Positions 25,906-38,264 are shown, counted from the stretch's first letter. The stretch: 64,000 nucleotides of DNA from Cheilinus undulatus (GCF_018320785.1 NC_054867.1:32243855-32307854), one strand, 5' to 3'. Made by a program: numbers and translations. Notes: generated by a model not told the origin, from the sequence alone.

Positions 25906-27540
25906 TTTGGCGCCCCACTTTTGGAGAGGGGAAGAGAGTGATGATTTACAAAGGACCAATGAAATGGTTATCAAAAAGAAGCTGTGGCAGTTGATATGAC
26001 AAGAACACAATTTTCTTATTCTTTCTGAGTTATCATAGATACTAGTAAAACTTTTCATTGTGTGTCAAAACGTAGTTATTGAACACAGTCTGGGGTGTTT
26101 CGTAACTGTACATCACATGAACTAAAAGCTGCACTTGTTTAAAACAGCTGATGCCCATTTTCCTCTGATTCAAACTCATCAGACATGTAACCCTAAATAG
26201 AGACCTCAGTCAGTTCATGACAGCAAACTATCAAGGCTTGATTCTTTTACATGAGCGTGCTGTAATCTCCTTTGGGTAGATTTTAAAGTCTTCATCAATC
26301 TGACCTCTTGACCTCCACATGGTTGGTACTTCAGCTCAAAAATGTTGTCTTATTTGGGGTATGTTGCTATATAGGTTATGATCATTTACACATTTCTGTG
26401 ATTAACAATTGTGCATAAATTAAAAGTCAAATACTTGGGTAGATTGTGATTTATCAAGGTTAGTTAGGAGTCCTTTCAGACAGATTTAGAGCTTTACTGT
26501 AGTCTTAGAGAAGCCAGCCCCAACCCCCGTCTAGCAGACTGGAACTGCACTGAAGTTTATTTGTGCAGTGTAGCATCTTTTTAAATTTTCTGACAAAGGT
26601 GATCAAAGCATGAATTTTTTCATGTGCAGCATGCAAAGCTTTTATCACAGTACTGTATTGTGCTCGATGCTGAAGCCAAAGAGATAAAAAAGAAATATAT
26701 TCTTCACACTTCACATTAAAATCTGAAAACACATCCCTGTTTTTCAGTCCTTAAACTCAATGAATGGAAGGCTATGGTCTTTCAGGGAGAATTTCCCGTG
26801 GCTTAGATTTTCTGTATGATTTCCACCACTTCAGTTATACAGTGTTTGACATTCTACTTCATTCACCAACTTTGTTTTTTTCTTTCTTTTCTGTTTGTTT
26901 CTTAAATCTGAGCAAATTAGACAGATGCAGCTTCCCTCCATCCACATTCATGTTTTGAATGTTCATGTCATTGCTCATCTATTCATCTATGTGTTTATTT
27001 CTCTCTGTCTACTGCTGCTATAATGCCACTGGAGCATGGATTTACTGTGATCCCTCACGTGACCTCTAAAATCCTGTTAGGAATTTGTTAGTTGAAGCCA
27101 CTTGAAGTGATTAGGTGTATAATGAAATTAGAAGTTCCAGACAGGGGCTCACTTTAATGGTGTTTAAATCATAAACACATTTGGTTCAGTTAAATGTGTA
27201 GTATTCACTATAAGGTTTGGGTGCACCTCATGAACTGCTGTTGACTGCCATCTTCAAAGGACATCTTATGCTGTCTTAGAGATAATGTCAGTATCCTTCT
27301 GTGACTTTTTCTCTACCATTTTTAGATGGGAGTAGTACCGTGCTTTAAAACTGAAGGACAGCAGTTTCAAAGACACTGTCATCTCCTTGCCTCACACATT
27401 AAATGACCTTTGTGGTTATGTGACATCTGCTGCTGCTCATGATGAAACATCCTACAGACCTGTGCCAGGTGATTACACTCAGTTAATGCCCTGAATTATC
27501 ATGCATAGTCCTTTGGCTTATCTTCCTGATCCATCAGGGT
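25906..27540. other. Upstream flank of opsin copy 1
   Basis: No gene or classified repeat. Scanning the 350 bases before the start codon found no TAATCC or GGATTA, unlike the other three opsin promoters. Confidence 0.5.
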
Positions 27541-27555
27541 GCTGACCCTGGGGTC

Positions 27556-27562
27556 TATATAA
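27556..27562 (+). promoter_or_regulatory. TATA box of opsin copy 1
   Basis: TATATAA lies 101 bases before the ATG at 27657. The surrounding sequence is unrelated to the promoter module shared by copies 2 and 3. Confidence 0.6.
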
Positions 27563-27656
27563 TCACAACTGCAGTATGAGAAGTAGCAGGTTAGAGAGCT
27601 GACCATCAACATTGCTCCACAATTACTGACCATTGTCAATCCTCATCTTAGCTGAG

Positions 27657-30600
27657 ATGGAGAACGGCACAGAGGGCAAGGACTTCTACGTCCCCATGAA
27701 CAACAGGACGGGGCTTGTGAGGAGTCCTTTTTATTATCATCAGTATTATTTGGCTGATCCATGGTTTTTCAAGTTTCTTGCTCTCTACATGTTCTTCCTG
27801 ATCTGCACTGGCTTCCCCATCAATTTTTTGACACTGTTGGTGACAGCGCAGAACAAGAAACTCCGGCAACCTCTCAACTTCATCCTGGTCAACTTGGCAG
27901 TGGCTGGACTTGTCATGGTGTTCTTTGGATTCACAGTGTGCTTCTACTCTTCTCTCATGGGATATTTCGCCATGGGACAGTTGAGCTGTGCCATTGAGGG
28001 ATTCATGTCCACCCTTGGAGGTAAAATATGAGTTATTTGCTGAATGCAATTTGTTTAACTGGTTGTTTAGCTCCATAAATCTCCTCATTAACAATATAAA
28101 TATTGGGCTGTTCCATTTTTCATATTTGTGAGACTCAATTTTGAAGATGGTTGCAGGACCCAAAAGCATTTATCATGCCTGCTTTTTCTTTCTCAACAGG
28201 TCAAGTGTCCTTGTGGTCACTTGTGGTTCTGGCTATTGAGAGATACATTGTGGTCTGCAAACCCATGGGTAGTTTCAAATTTACAGCCACTCATGCTTCA
28301 GCAGGATGTGCATTCACCTGGATAATGGCCCTATCCTGTGCTGTTCCACCCCTGGTTGGATGGTCAAGGTAGGCCAAAACAAAAACAAATACTAGGACAA
28401 CAACAACAACAAAAAAAAAAAACAACAGAAAAGGCACCCAAACAGCATGAACAATACCCTAACCACACAAGAATCAAAAAAGAAACTAAAACAGAATACA
28501 AACCTAGACATCATAAGATAACCAAGAAATCTTTAGTACCCAGACATTTAAAACATCACAAGAACCTAGACATCATAGGACATCATAAAACCTATACATC
28601 GAAAGAACTTAAACATCCTAAGAACCCAGTAATGATAAGACATCATAAAAACTCAGAAATCATAAGAACGTAGAGATCATAAGTATTTAGACATCATAAA
28701 AACCCTAGATATCAAAAGTCATCTAGGGTCCTTAAAATCATATGCATCTAGACATCTTCAGACAACATAAGAACCAAGACATGATAGGCACGCAGAAATC
28801 AAAAGACCTCATAAGAACCAAGACGTCCTAGGCAGCTACACCTCAAAATACATAAGAACCTGGACATCAAAAGATCCTAGTTATTATAAAACATTCAGAC
28901 ATAATAGAAGCCTAGACATAAGCACCTAGACATCATAAGTACCAAGACTTCTTTAGACATCATAAGTACCTAGACATCTTCAGACATCATAAGTACCTAG
29001 ACATTTTAACATATCTTAAAAGCCAAGATATCAAAAGACATCATAAAAACCAAGACATCAAAAGACTTTATAAGAAACTAGACATTAAAGCTCCATTCAA
29101 GAGACAAAAAAAGGACTAAAACTGCTTATTTCAGATTTCCACTCAAGCAGCTGACACAGTTCGCTCTTGTTTTCTCTGACGAAACCAACATCTTAAGCAG
29201 CTGATCAGATACACTGAGGTTGAAGAGCACATAGCTGGTAGTTGAAGGTTGCATTGCATTACAACACAGAGGCTTTCTTGGTGTAAAATGAAAGACTGAA
29301 AAAAAATGATCTTGCATACAATTGAGTCAGGATTGTTTTTGGGCCATTTTTTCCTTAAATACACTAAATCATGCAGAGAAAGTGTGCCAGTTTGTAGTGC
29401 TGCACAGCTTAGCTTCACCAAGCACATCATCCTTAAAGGCGCTCACTGAAATCTCTGGAGGCTAGTGCCACTACTATTGCCACAACTAAAATTGCCTTAT
29501 TCAAACAGCTTCAAAAATACAGAAATATCATTTTAATCCTGTTTTTAAGTAAATGTATGAGCATGTACACTCTCATGTTATATATCCCAGATCAAGATGA
29601 TGGAGCAAAGCAACTAATAGGGTCTGTCACCAAAGACACAGAGCAAGTTTGAGGAATTTCATCTGTAATGTACCCATGAGACTAAAGGTAACTGCTACTG
29701 GCAGTTTTAGGAATCAGTACAAAACCTAGATAAGAAGGCACTTTATGTAGAATGTAGAACTTTTTTTTTGCATTAGGAGATTGAGGCAATTGCAAGAATT
29801 TGAAAGAATTTCACTTGAACTTAAGATTCTTGGAAATTTATCACCAAAGAAAACAAAATACAATTTATAGCCAGCATCCAGCTTTTATTTCAAACCATCT
29901 TTTACCATCATCATCTAAAAATTGTTTTGAAACATATACCTCCTTCTGGTAATGGTGCTAGCTCACATCCTTTAGAGTGGTTGTGTCAGGTATGAAAATG
30001 ATCTGCTTGAGAAGAGAATGCAATTAATCTACATAAGGTTGAACTTTCAACATACAATTCTGTCTGTTCTCTTAGGTACATCCCTGAGGGTATCCAGGTC
30101 TCCTGCGGCCCTGATTACTATACTCTGGCCCCTGGCTACAACAATGAATCATATGTCATGTACTTGTTTACCTGCCACTTCATGGTTCCCGTTTTCACCA
30201 TCTTCTTCACTTATGGAAACCTTGTGTGCACAGTGAAGGCGGTAAGAGACACTGTGGTCCTGTTTACACTTTACATTATAGAGTCATTTTGGGCATTCAA
30301 ATACAAAGTGACTGCATTTTAGAACCACCATATTATGCGTTAACAATCCATCCTCCGTGATGATCTTTCATCAGAGCTTACTTGTCTGCTTGTTATGCAA
30401 ACACCAACCCTTACATCATTTATGTGTCTCTTACAGGGTTCAGTAGCCCTACATGCTGTTTGCCATGAAGCCACTGGCAGTACAAATGAATGGGGGGGGA
30501 TTTGGAAAAGAGTTAAGAAGCTTGTGGTGCCTCTTTAACAGCCTTTCTCTCTTATTTGTCGAAAAGATGCTTTTAAAGTACTGCAGCAGATAAATCTTGA

Positions 30601-32940
30601 TGGACACTAGTCAAGGCGAAGTGGCAACTGAAGTTGAGATGACAAGTTGCAGGTAAATTTGTGAACAAACCAGTTCTCAGTGCTAGCTCCTGTTCATTTT
30701 TATGTTGTTTTAGAGTTATAAAAAAGGCTAAATAGTTAATAGCTGTTTTGGAGCTTAAAGACAGACTTGTATTACTGACCTGAGATAAATCAACTGGATC
30801 TCTTAAAGGAGCCACAGTTCCCATCACTTTGAGCGAGGCTGGACGCACATTTATAAAGCTATGCTTTAGTTCAATGGTTCTCAACTGGTCCAGCCATAAG
30901 ACCCAACACCTCTTCTGTGATTTAAACTGTGAACAACATTTCTGATTGTTTTTGTAATATAATGAAAATTGTTTCACTTTTGATTTCAGATGGAACAAAA
31001 CATATGACTGAGAAGGGACAGACCAAAACTTTTGGAGGAGCATTTTATTTTGCTTTAATAATGTACATTTTGGTAACCTTGCAAAGCAGATGGATTTGCC
31101 CGTTTCTGTGTTTCTCACTGGTGAAGCCATCTTTGCAAAGCTCCCATCTGAACAGATCGAGCCCTGTAAGAAAGTGACAGGACCAATCAGAAGTAAGAGG
31201 CAGTACTTTTGGGCATGGCGGAGTCGTGATGTACACAAGCAGTGACAAGAGGCCAGTGCAATTATGGTGGAAGAGATGAGCATGGATGTTGCTATAGCAT
31301 CAGTTTTATCGGAACTTGATGACATTTCTTCGTTAAAAGAAGAACAAAGAACAGCATTGAGGTCTTTTCTTTTAAAAAAACGACAAAGTTGTGTACTGAC
31401 ATGTTTACAGTCGCAATGGTTCACGTTATGCAGTTCTCTATGGAGTTTAGTCCTCGGTAGTGGGGCACACCTACGACGTTAAATGTTTTGTTGCTTTGAT
31501 TGACCTATAAATACATGACAGACAGAATGTTCATCCAATCACCCCCCAAGTTTCAAAGGCTCTGCTCTTTTCCAAACACTGTCTATGGGAGGTTTTCCAG
31601 ATGGATGTGTGAAACAAATCCATCTGGTGTGTCAGGTTAACATTTCGGTGGATTTTCTTAAAGGTCTCAAGAAATTAAAGCATTTTGTGGGAAAACCAAC
31701 TTTGTTCAAGATATTTCAATATAAGACAACAGGATGCTTAGGTCAAGATCTCAAGAAACAACCATAATTTACTCCTTTACTCCTTTTCCAGCAATATAAA
31801 GAATATGGACACATGTCAGCCAAGGACTTCAGTCCTATCTGCACAATGGATATCCACAAGTTGAGAACCACTGCTTTAGTTTACAAGTGGACACTGCAGA
31901 TCACGTCAGTTGTGGGGTTGTTCTTCAGTGAGTGCCAGTGCATGTTGTGTGCATTGGTATCTGAATGCCCAAAATTAAAACTTAATGTATTGTCTAAATA
32001 TGATATCTTTTGAATTTTCAAGTTATTTTTAAGTGTATGGAGTACACTTAAAGTTTTTTTTTTTTTTTTTTTCAATAAGGAATCCTCTATACCCAGTGTA
32101 TGAGTATGTCTAATGATTCATATTTCCTTCATTTTCAGGCTGCAGCTCAGCAGCAGGACTCAGCATCCACCCAGAAAGCTGAGAAAGAAGTCACTCGTAT
32201 GTGTATCCTGATGGTCTGTGGCTTCTTGGTGGCCTGGACACCATATGCTAGCTTTGCTGCATGGATCTTCTTTAACAGGGGAGCTGCTTTCTCAGCCACA
32301 GCCATGGCTATCCCTGCCTTCTTCTCCAAGAGCTCAGCACTGTTCAACCCTATCATCTATGTGCTGATGAACAAGCAGGTCAGTTCAGTGCTGCTGAACA
32401 AGTTAATGACATGTTTCACTAGAATTCTCTAGTATTATGATTTCACTAAAAGTAATTCTAAAATAGATTTAAAAATCAAAATACCAACCATGACCCATCA
32501 GGTGTCTGTATTAGTAGAGACCCTTCTTTCTACTTTTGTTTTTGTTTTTTATGCCGCTGTGTTCATGCTGTTTCTGGCTGTCCTCAGTTAAGCCCTCAGT
32601 GTGTTGCTCAAATGCAATTATAGTGAACAGGGTGTTAGCGTAGCGCCCCTCAGGTGAATACACATTTCCAAGAAAAACTAATGGTACAAGTGAGCCATGG
32701 AGACAGCAGCCAGCGTCCCATATAATCCTGTTTTCTCTACCTTGAAGAACATTAAAAGGGAACCACTTGTACCGTTATCTCATTACCGTCAATGCCTATT
32801 GACGCCTCACTTTCTAATAATGAATTTTGCTTTGTTTTCAGTTCCGTAACTGCATGTTGAGCACTATTGGAATGGGTGGTATGGTGGAGGATGAGACCTC
32901 AGTATCTACCAGCAAGACAGAAGTGTCCTCTGTCTCTTAA
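27657..32940 (+). CDS. rh2b: RH2 green/blue-green cone opsin, RH2B-like copy 1
   Basis: Light-activated GPCR of cone outer segments. Exons 27657-28020, 28200-28368, 30076-30241, 32139-32378 and 32842-32940 have the standard vertebrate opsin phases and encode 345 residues. The start is ATG 27657 (MENGTEG). Bovine-numbered landmarks: glycosylation NRT, counterion E113, ERY 134-136, C110/C187, W265, FFSK with K296, and a C-terminal Ser/Thr-rich tail ending VSSVS. Tuning-site residues: Q122, A164, L207, F261, A292. Q122 with L207 matches the pair known from coelacanth RH2. Odd residues shared with copy 2 are Y25, H27, C94, Q107 and V185. Introns 2 and 3 are long (1.7 and 1.9 kb) because of a minisatellite and nested transposons. 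Poly(A) signal ATTAAA at 33280. The RH2B label is by resemblance; RH2C-like naming is possible. Confidence 0.95.
28480..29095. repeat. Degenerate minisatellite in intron 2 of opsin copy 1
   Basis: Many imperfect repeats of cataagaacctagacat and related forms (catcataagtacctagacat) fill this stretch. It is absent from the matching introns of the other opsins. Confidence 0.8.
29400..29530. repeat. Dispersed repeat, copy 2
   Basis: Diverged match to 1690-1850 (shared gccactactattgcca block). Lies in intron 2 of opsin copy 1. Confidence 0.45.
30872..31873. mobile_element. hAT-type element, copy 2, carrying a nested MITE
   Basis: Termini CAATGGTTCTCAACTGG and the inverted gttgagaaccactg, with a perfect 8-bp target duplication ctttagtt at 30864-30871 and 31874-31881. 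Located in intron 3 of opsin copy 1. About 575 of its 1002 bases belong to the nested element at 31074-31639 and its target duplication. Confidence 0.85.
31074..31639 (-). mobile_element. Novel-looking 9-bp-TSD MITE, copy B (nested in hAT)
   Basis: Reverse orientation relative to copies A and C. Begins TAACCTTGCAAAGCAGATGG and ends with the complement of TAACCTGACACACCAGATGG. Flanked by acattttgg (31065-31073) and acatttcgg (31640-31648), 9 bp with one mismatch. Near one end, ccagatggat and atccatctgg form a hairpin. Confidence 0.85.
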
Positions 32941-33309
32941 ACTCAGACGACTCTCGTCGACTCCAATGGATTTTCCAAATGGACTATTGACAAATATATA
33001 CAGGCGCCGTTATCATTCATTTTCATACAGTAGGATTGCTTGGATATTACTCTACAGAAAGGTCTGACAGAATGTACAGTGGGGCTTTGACCATATGTAA
33101 AGCAGTTTTCATCTCACTACCACTAGGTACTTGTGCAGTCAATCCAGTTGGCCCTGTAAGTCCAAGGATCAACTCTTATTTCCTTCTGAGATTTTGGAAC
33201 TTTTTCAGGGCCAGAATTGATTTTCTTGGACACTTGTACATATATTTTATAAAAGCTTATAATGTTTTAAATGTAGGTCATTAAATGCATGCATCAAAAT
33301 CTGTCAGTT

Positions 33310-34135
33310 GTGTCTTTTTGGTGAAACTATCATGAAAAATGTATCTATCCCACTGCAACAACATGTTGAAGAAAGAAAATCTGGTTTAAATATTTGTAAG
33401 AGAATCCCACTGTAGACTGATCACAGGTTATTCTCTAGAAATTGGTTCTTAATCTTGGGAAACAAAACCTCTGCTTTGATAAAGGCTTCTGGAACAAAAA
33501 GTAGTCCATACTTTTGAAATCAGCCTCTGTTCATAGGCAGAAAATGAAACCCAAGACAGACAGTACAGGAGGCACAGGCAGCTCTTAGGCATGCAGAGAT
33601 TATGGGTAATGTTCAGCTAGGCCAGAGGGACTTTGGATCAGGGAAATCATTATGGAACAAAGTAGGTCTCAAAGATGCAAGGGGGGATGGTAATAGAGCA
33701 GGTAAGTAGACAGGGATAGCAACTCTGAGGCACATTCTTACAGTGTGTTAAGATCAGTCTGTCACAAAGTAGGTATCCTGTGTCTGGCGGCACTTCATGG
33801 TTTTGAAAAGTTTAGCTGTAGGAATATAAAGCATAAGGTGAGAGGTGAATGCAGGATGTTAGCAGGAAGAGAGTGGCAGTTCAGCTCATTTATGAGGGAG
33901 TGAAACTCAGAGGAGTCAGACGTCTGCTAGGCCAGTAAAAGGGTTCTAATAACTGAGATGCAGGTAGATTTAGGAGGGAAACTTGATATGCCACAGGAGA
34001 TAGTTTACACTAATTTGAGGCCTGACATAGTGCTACGGTCTTCCAGTCAGAGAATAATTTATTTAATAGAAATAATTGCTCCCCGGGAGGAAGCATATAA
34101 AATGTAAAAGCTTAGATATGGAGATTCAGGTTAGA
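33310..34135. other. Gene-free interval after opsin copy 1
   Basis: Nothing recognised apart from unique-looking sequence. Confidence 0.5.
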
Positions 34136-34139
34136 TATC

Positions 34140-34260
34140 AGCATTGTCATTTATTTATCAATTTATTTTTTTTTTTTACCTTCATTTAGCCAGGTAAGTC
34201 CCATTGAGATCAAAGATCTCTTTTTCAAGGGAGACCTGACCAAGAATGGCAGCAATGCAT
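34140..34260 (+). repeat. Dispersed fish repeat (first copy)
   Basis: Contains agccaggtaagtcccattga and agatctctttttcaagggag; a diverged copy lies at 47160-47265. Common in fish genomes, family not assigned. Confidence 0.55.
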
Positions 34261-34584
34261 AGTTTCAACAGCACATGTGCTCAAACTCACCTGGAGCTTC
34301 CTTGTACAGAGCCATGTGGCAGGCTAGGTTAGGTAAATTATGTCTCCATGTTGACATGTTGGGCAGTGAGAGCTAGCATAGAGGGTGGTGGCTCTGGGGT
34401 GCTAGAGATCACAACCCTGGCAAAGTGCTGATTTCTTGCTGCCCACTGGTCTGCATGGTTGACTTGTGGCAGCCAGTGTTAAAGGCTCAACTGGATTTAG
34501 GGATTTTTTTTCAATAAGCCCTTGTCCTCACAGAGTTAAGATACTTGGAGGGCATTAGTATTTTCTTTTTGCATTTAAAAAAAA

Positions 34585-34740
34585 ATCATGGAGGTCGGTA
34601 AGCAGGGCAGAGGCTAGAGTCCTCAACGCACTGGTTGTGGGATTAATTCCCTGTCTCCCACTTCTCATATTTCCTGTCTCCTTTAAGCTGTCCACCAGAA
34701 TAAAGGCAAAAAAGCCCCAAAAAGTAGTCTTGAAAAAATA
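34585..34740 (+). mobile_element. tRNA-derived SINE
   Basis: B-box-like GGTTGTGGGATTAATTCC (about 34633), followed by atttcctgtctcc and a tail with ataaaggcaaaaaagcccc, the layout of a widespread fish SINE. Confidence 0.65.
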
Positions 34741-37700
34741 ACTCAATTCAATTTCAATATTCAATTTGCTTTATTGGCATAAACAGATCAGTTACCGCCA
34801 AAGCAGTGTAAAAAAATGAAAATATATTAAATATTTACACATAATATAAATTTGCATTTTAAATAATTCCACAAATAATCAGTGTATAATGAAATAAATC
34901 TGATTAATTAGATAAAACAATATGAATAAAAAATAATACAAATTGACATAAATAAAAAGAAAAAATAAATACAATTCTGTGTGTTTGTTGAGAAGAGACT
35001 GAATGTCAGGAACCCTTTGTTTTTTCTGACTGCTGAATTCTTTCCTGATGAAAACAACTCATTGAGTTGTTATCATTCAGGGTAACTTCAGGATCTTATG
35101 GCAGATTTTGTAAAGCTTTGTATCTTTGTTCCTGCTTTTAGGACAGAAACAGCCAAGCCAGCAAATAATACAAGACAATCATCAGCATGCAGATGAAGAA
35201 ATCACTTAAATCCATGATTGTTTTCATACATGATAACATACTTTGTGTAAAATCTTATCTATATCTGAGATCTTACATTTGATTTGATATATTGATATAT
35301 TTAGCACAATTATACATTTTTGTGTTGAAAGTAATTATTTGTATAGCTCTTTAAGAAACCTCTAGGAATGGCAGTTGACATTTTTTCTTGACAAGTGCCC
35401 ATGGCAAGTGAAATTACGCCCATTGGGTGTGTTGGTCTTAATTTGAGATGTGGTCTGGCACGCAGAACATGACTGCACTATAAGCCAAATGAAACATGGT
35501 CTGAAGTGTGTGACTGATGACCGGCATAAATTGGCAAGTTCTCAACCAATTCAACTTATGTGTAAAACACACAAGTAGATGTACCACTGTACTCCTACTC
35601 CTCAGTTAAATATCACTACATTTGTAGATGCAGTCAAAAAAATGTTTTTCTGTCTGAAGCACCAACAAAGTGCAATGGTAACATAAGAACACAAGGAATA
35701 ATTATTCTGTCAAATGAATTGCTTATATTGGAGCTGTAACATGCCCACTACTCACCAAAATTTGCAAAAGTTAAAAAATGGTAGGAATTAGTGTTATTTT
35801 GTTGTTGCGCTTTAGTGTCATGAAAAAGGCTCCTTAGCGCCCCATTAGAAACAGCCCTTCCTATGAGTTTGCTAGCCATATGTGTCATGTCTAGACCTAC
35901 AAAAATATTGCAGATGGTCATGGCAGAGAATGTACAGGAATCTTGCTATTTACAGTTGATTTTAAGATTTTTGTCACCTTTGCAGAGTCTCATATTCAAT
36001 TTTTGGTTGAACAAACTCATCCTAGGAGTTTTCTCTGTCCCAGACAGAATATAGATAAGCCAACTTTGTCATTTCTAAATGTGTTTAAGTTTTGAATATT
36101 TCAAATTTGATTAAAAATATTGTGTGTGGCCTTAAGGGAAAAGCCCTGCAAATAGTGGATCATACTGTATGTAGATCAATAGAGGAGCTATTTAGTGATG
36201 ACTAGAATACCAACAAAAGCTTGTACATACCTAAATCTTAATGTTAAGACTTTGCAAGTTGTTGTAGTTCTGTATTTCATGTTTACTCATCTGCAAAGAT
36301 TTGTAAGTTTTTTGTCTTTAATATTATATACAACTTTTGGTTGTAGTAAAATGTTTAATTGGTTCATGGAAGGGCATAGGAGAAGTCTCAGGACGTGTTT
36401 GTAAGCTGTAAGCTGTTAGCTGTAAGCTGCCACTGGATACTTTGCATTCTCTCAGGAAAGTAGACCTACCTTCCAACTACGGACCGATCAGTTTTATTCT
36501 CAGTGGGTGAGTGTGTGGGGAAAATTGGTTTGGTGTTGATCCCAGTGAGTCTTCATCTTACTATTTTGCTTTCCCTGTACAGTCACAAATCCACTTTCCT
36601 AGCTCAGGACCTACGGGGGGGGGCTACACTAGGTTGTCTGTGATCAACTACAGGGGGCTGGATAGCTAGAGCTGAGAATAAAGGTGGGGTTTAGTGGTGT
36701 GGGGCAACGTTTCCTAAAGAGTTACCCTGTCCTCCAGAGATACAAAGAAGCTACATTTAATACACATACCATTATTGACAATGGAGGATGGGGAAAAACT
36801 GGCACATTGGGCAGGAGAGGCAGAACTATATGTACACTATATGTACACATAAACCCACATCAGCTATAAAATAGTAGTGATTAGTAGTAAAAAGAGTGAA
36901 AAATGTAACTGTAGCTCAGCTGAGGTGTAGAGAAACAACAACAGAGCAAACACACAAACAGGGAGTGTTGCAATACGCTCACCATGCGTCAGCCGTATTG
37001 AATCATGACTGTGCAGAATGTGATTTCCCTAACTGTATAAAATAACTTTAAATAAATACGATTAAGCTGAAATTATTATTAAAATCTGTGAACCACTTCA
37101 ATATCAGCACTCACTTCCTGCCCAGTAAAACTTCACTGAGTATAGAGCAGAGCATCTGAAGATGTGAAGGTGAAGGTCCTTTGTTGTCTATGCTTTTGAT
37201 GTTTTTAGCCATGTCTCTCAAAAATTCATGCACTGGATTTTTTTAGTCTGTAGTACTACGCTGTGCTTTGACATCATAACTCCAGGTGCCTGGAAACGCA
37301 TCAATTTATCATCCGTTAGCTCTGCAGATGAACGTTCTCCTTTGTTCTCATAAGCCAGGCAGAGTACCTTTGATCTTCTTTGCTTATGATTTTTGTATAT
37401 TTCATTTCACCACTATTTTAAAGATGTCTGAAATAATCATTGATAATCAAATAAATTAAATATTTATGTGATGGCAAACCGTCCTGGGGTTCCAGTTGTT
37501 TAGTTGCTTGCAGCCGCTAGAAGTTTACCTGTCTTTGCAACACAGCCAACACAGTTCAATGTTATTAATGTTTGTTGTTGCCTTTCTAAAATAACAAAAA
37601 CTTACCAAATAAATTACATTGGAACATTATCACTGTGATACTTTTGAGATGAACCATAAAAAGGATAAGTTAAATACAAATTATTTAACTTGAGAGAAAA

Positions 37701-38100
37701 TCCACATGAAAAATCAGTGATTTCCAAACTGTCACTAAATCAGCTGCTGCTTTGAAATCAAGCAATAAAAAGTAAAACAGAAATTTAATGAAAAAACAAA
37801 CAATAATTCATAATGTGTTGATTGTGTATACATGAATAGCAGTTAATGAATTGTGCACATGATGTATTAGTTGTTTGGTAAATATTGTACCAGTATTGCC
37901 AATTTTAATCAAAGAAGTTAGCGATAAAGATACAACTTTGGTTGGTAAAAAAATTGCAGAGATTTCACCAAAATAGGTCTGAAGTATTTGAACTCACTTG
38001 GACTCAAACTCACAAAAAACACTTGCAGAAAAGAGAGAGGGGGTCAGAATAAAAGCAAAGGTCCCTTGCTCCCTTCTTGCAGTTAATGACTATCCGGTGT
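34741..38100. other. Intergenic region upstream of opsin copy 2
   Basis: A caatttgctttattggcat repeat end lies at about 34763. The block 35480-36060 has a diverged counterpart at 47790-48260 upstream of copy 3 (for example tttgcaaaa, aatgtgtcatg and ttttctctg segments in the same order), suggesting the duplicated unit includes this flank. No gene. Confidence 0.45.
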
Positions 38101-38116
38101 TAGGATGATCTGCTGA

Positions 38117-38175
38117 GGATTACTTTAAACACATAATCTCAATCCTTCTATAATCCCCTTTTTGACCAGTATAAA
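38117..38175 (+). promoter_or_regulatory. Promoter module of opsin copy 2 (GGATTA / TAATCC / TATA)
   Basis: GGATTA at 38117, TAATCC at 38151 and TATAAA at 38170, 95 bases before the ATG. Spacings of 34, 19 and 95 bases are exactly those of copy 3. GGATTA/TAATCC is the CRX/OTX core motif of photoreceptor promoters. Confidence 0.65.
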
Positions 38176-38264
38176 GCCAATGCAGGAACCACTTATGAGC
38201 CACATAGGAGGGTCAGACAGTTCCTAGTTACCTTTGACACGGCAGGACCTCTCAATCAGAGAAA

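Noticed and set aside
27633-27656. Upstream in-frame start for opsin copy 1
   Set aside because: It would begin at TTG; ATG at 27657 gives the universal MENGTEG opsin start.
27648-28169. Long antisense frames over opsin first exons (also at 38256-38657 and 49557-50054)
   Set aside because: They mirror the conserved sense coding sequence and have no independent gene structure.
28480-29095. CRISPR-like spaced repeats
   Set aside because: Units are imperfect and adjacent without unique spacers, in a vertebrate intron; it is a minisatellite.
30573-31424. 283-residue open frame on the minus strand
   Set aside because: It runs across a hAT end and the nested MITE in an opsin intron; the other MITE copies do not keep the frame, so it is chance.
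32842-32940. Truncated C-termini lacking a VxPx ciliary signal
   Set aside because: The same VSSVS ending occurs in all four genes (two extra residues in copy 3) and I recall it as usual for percomorph RH2, so it is not a defect.
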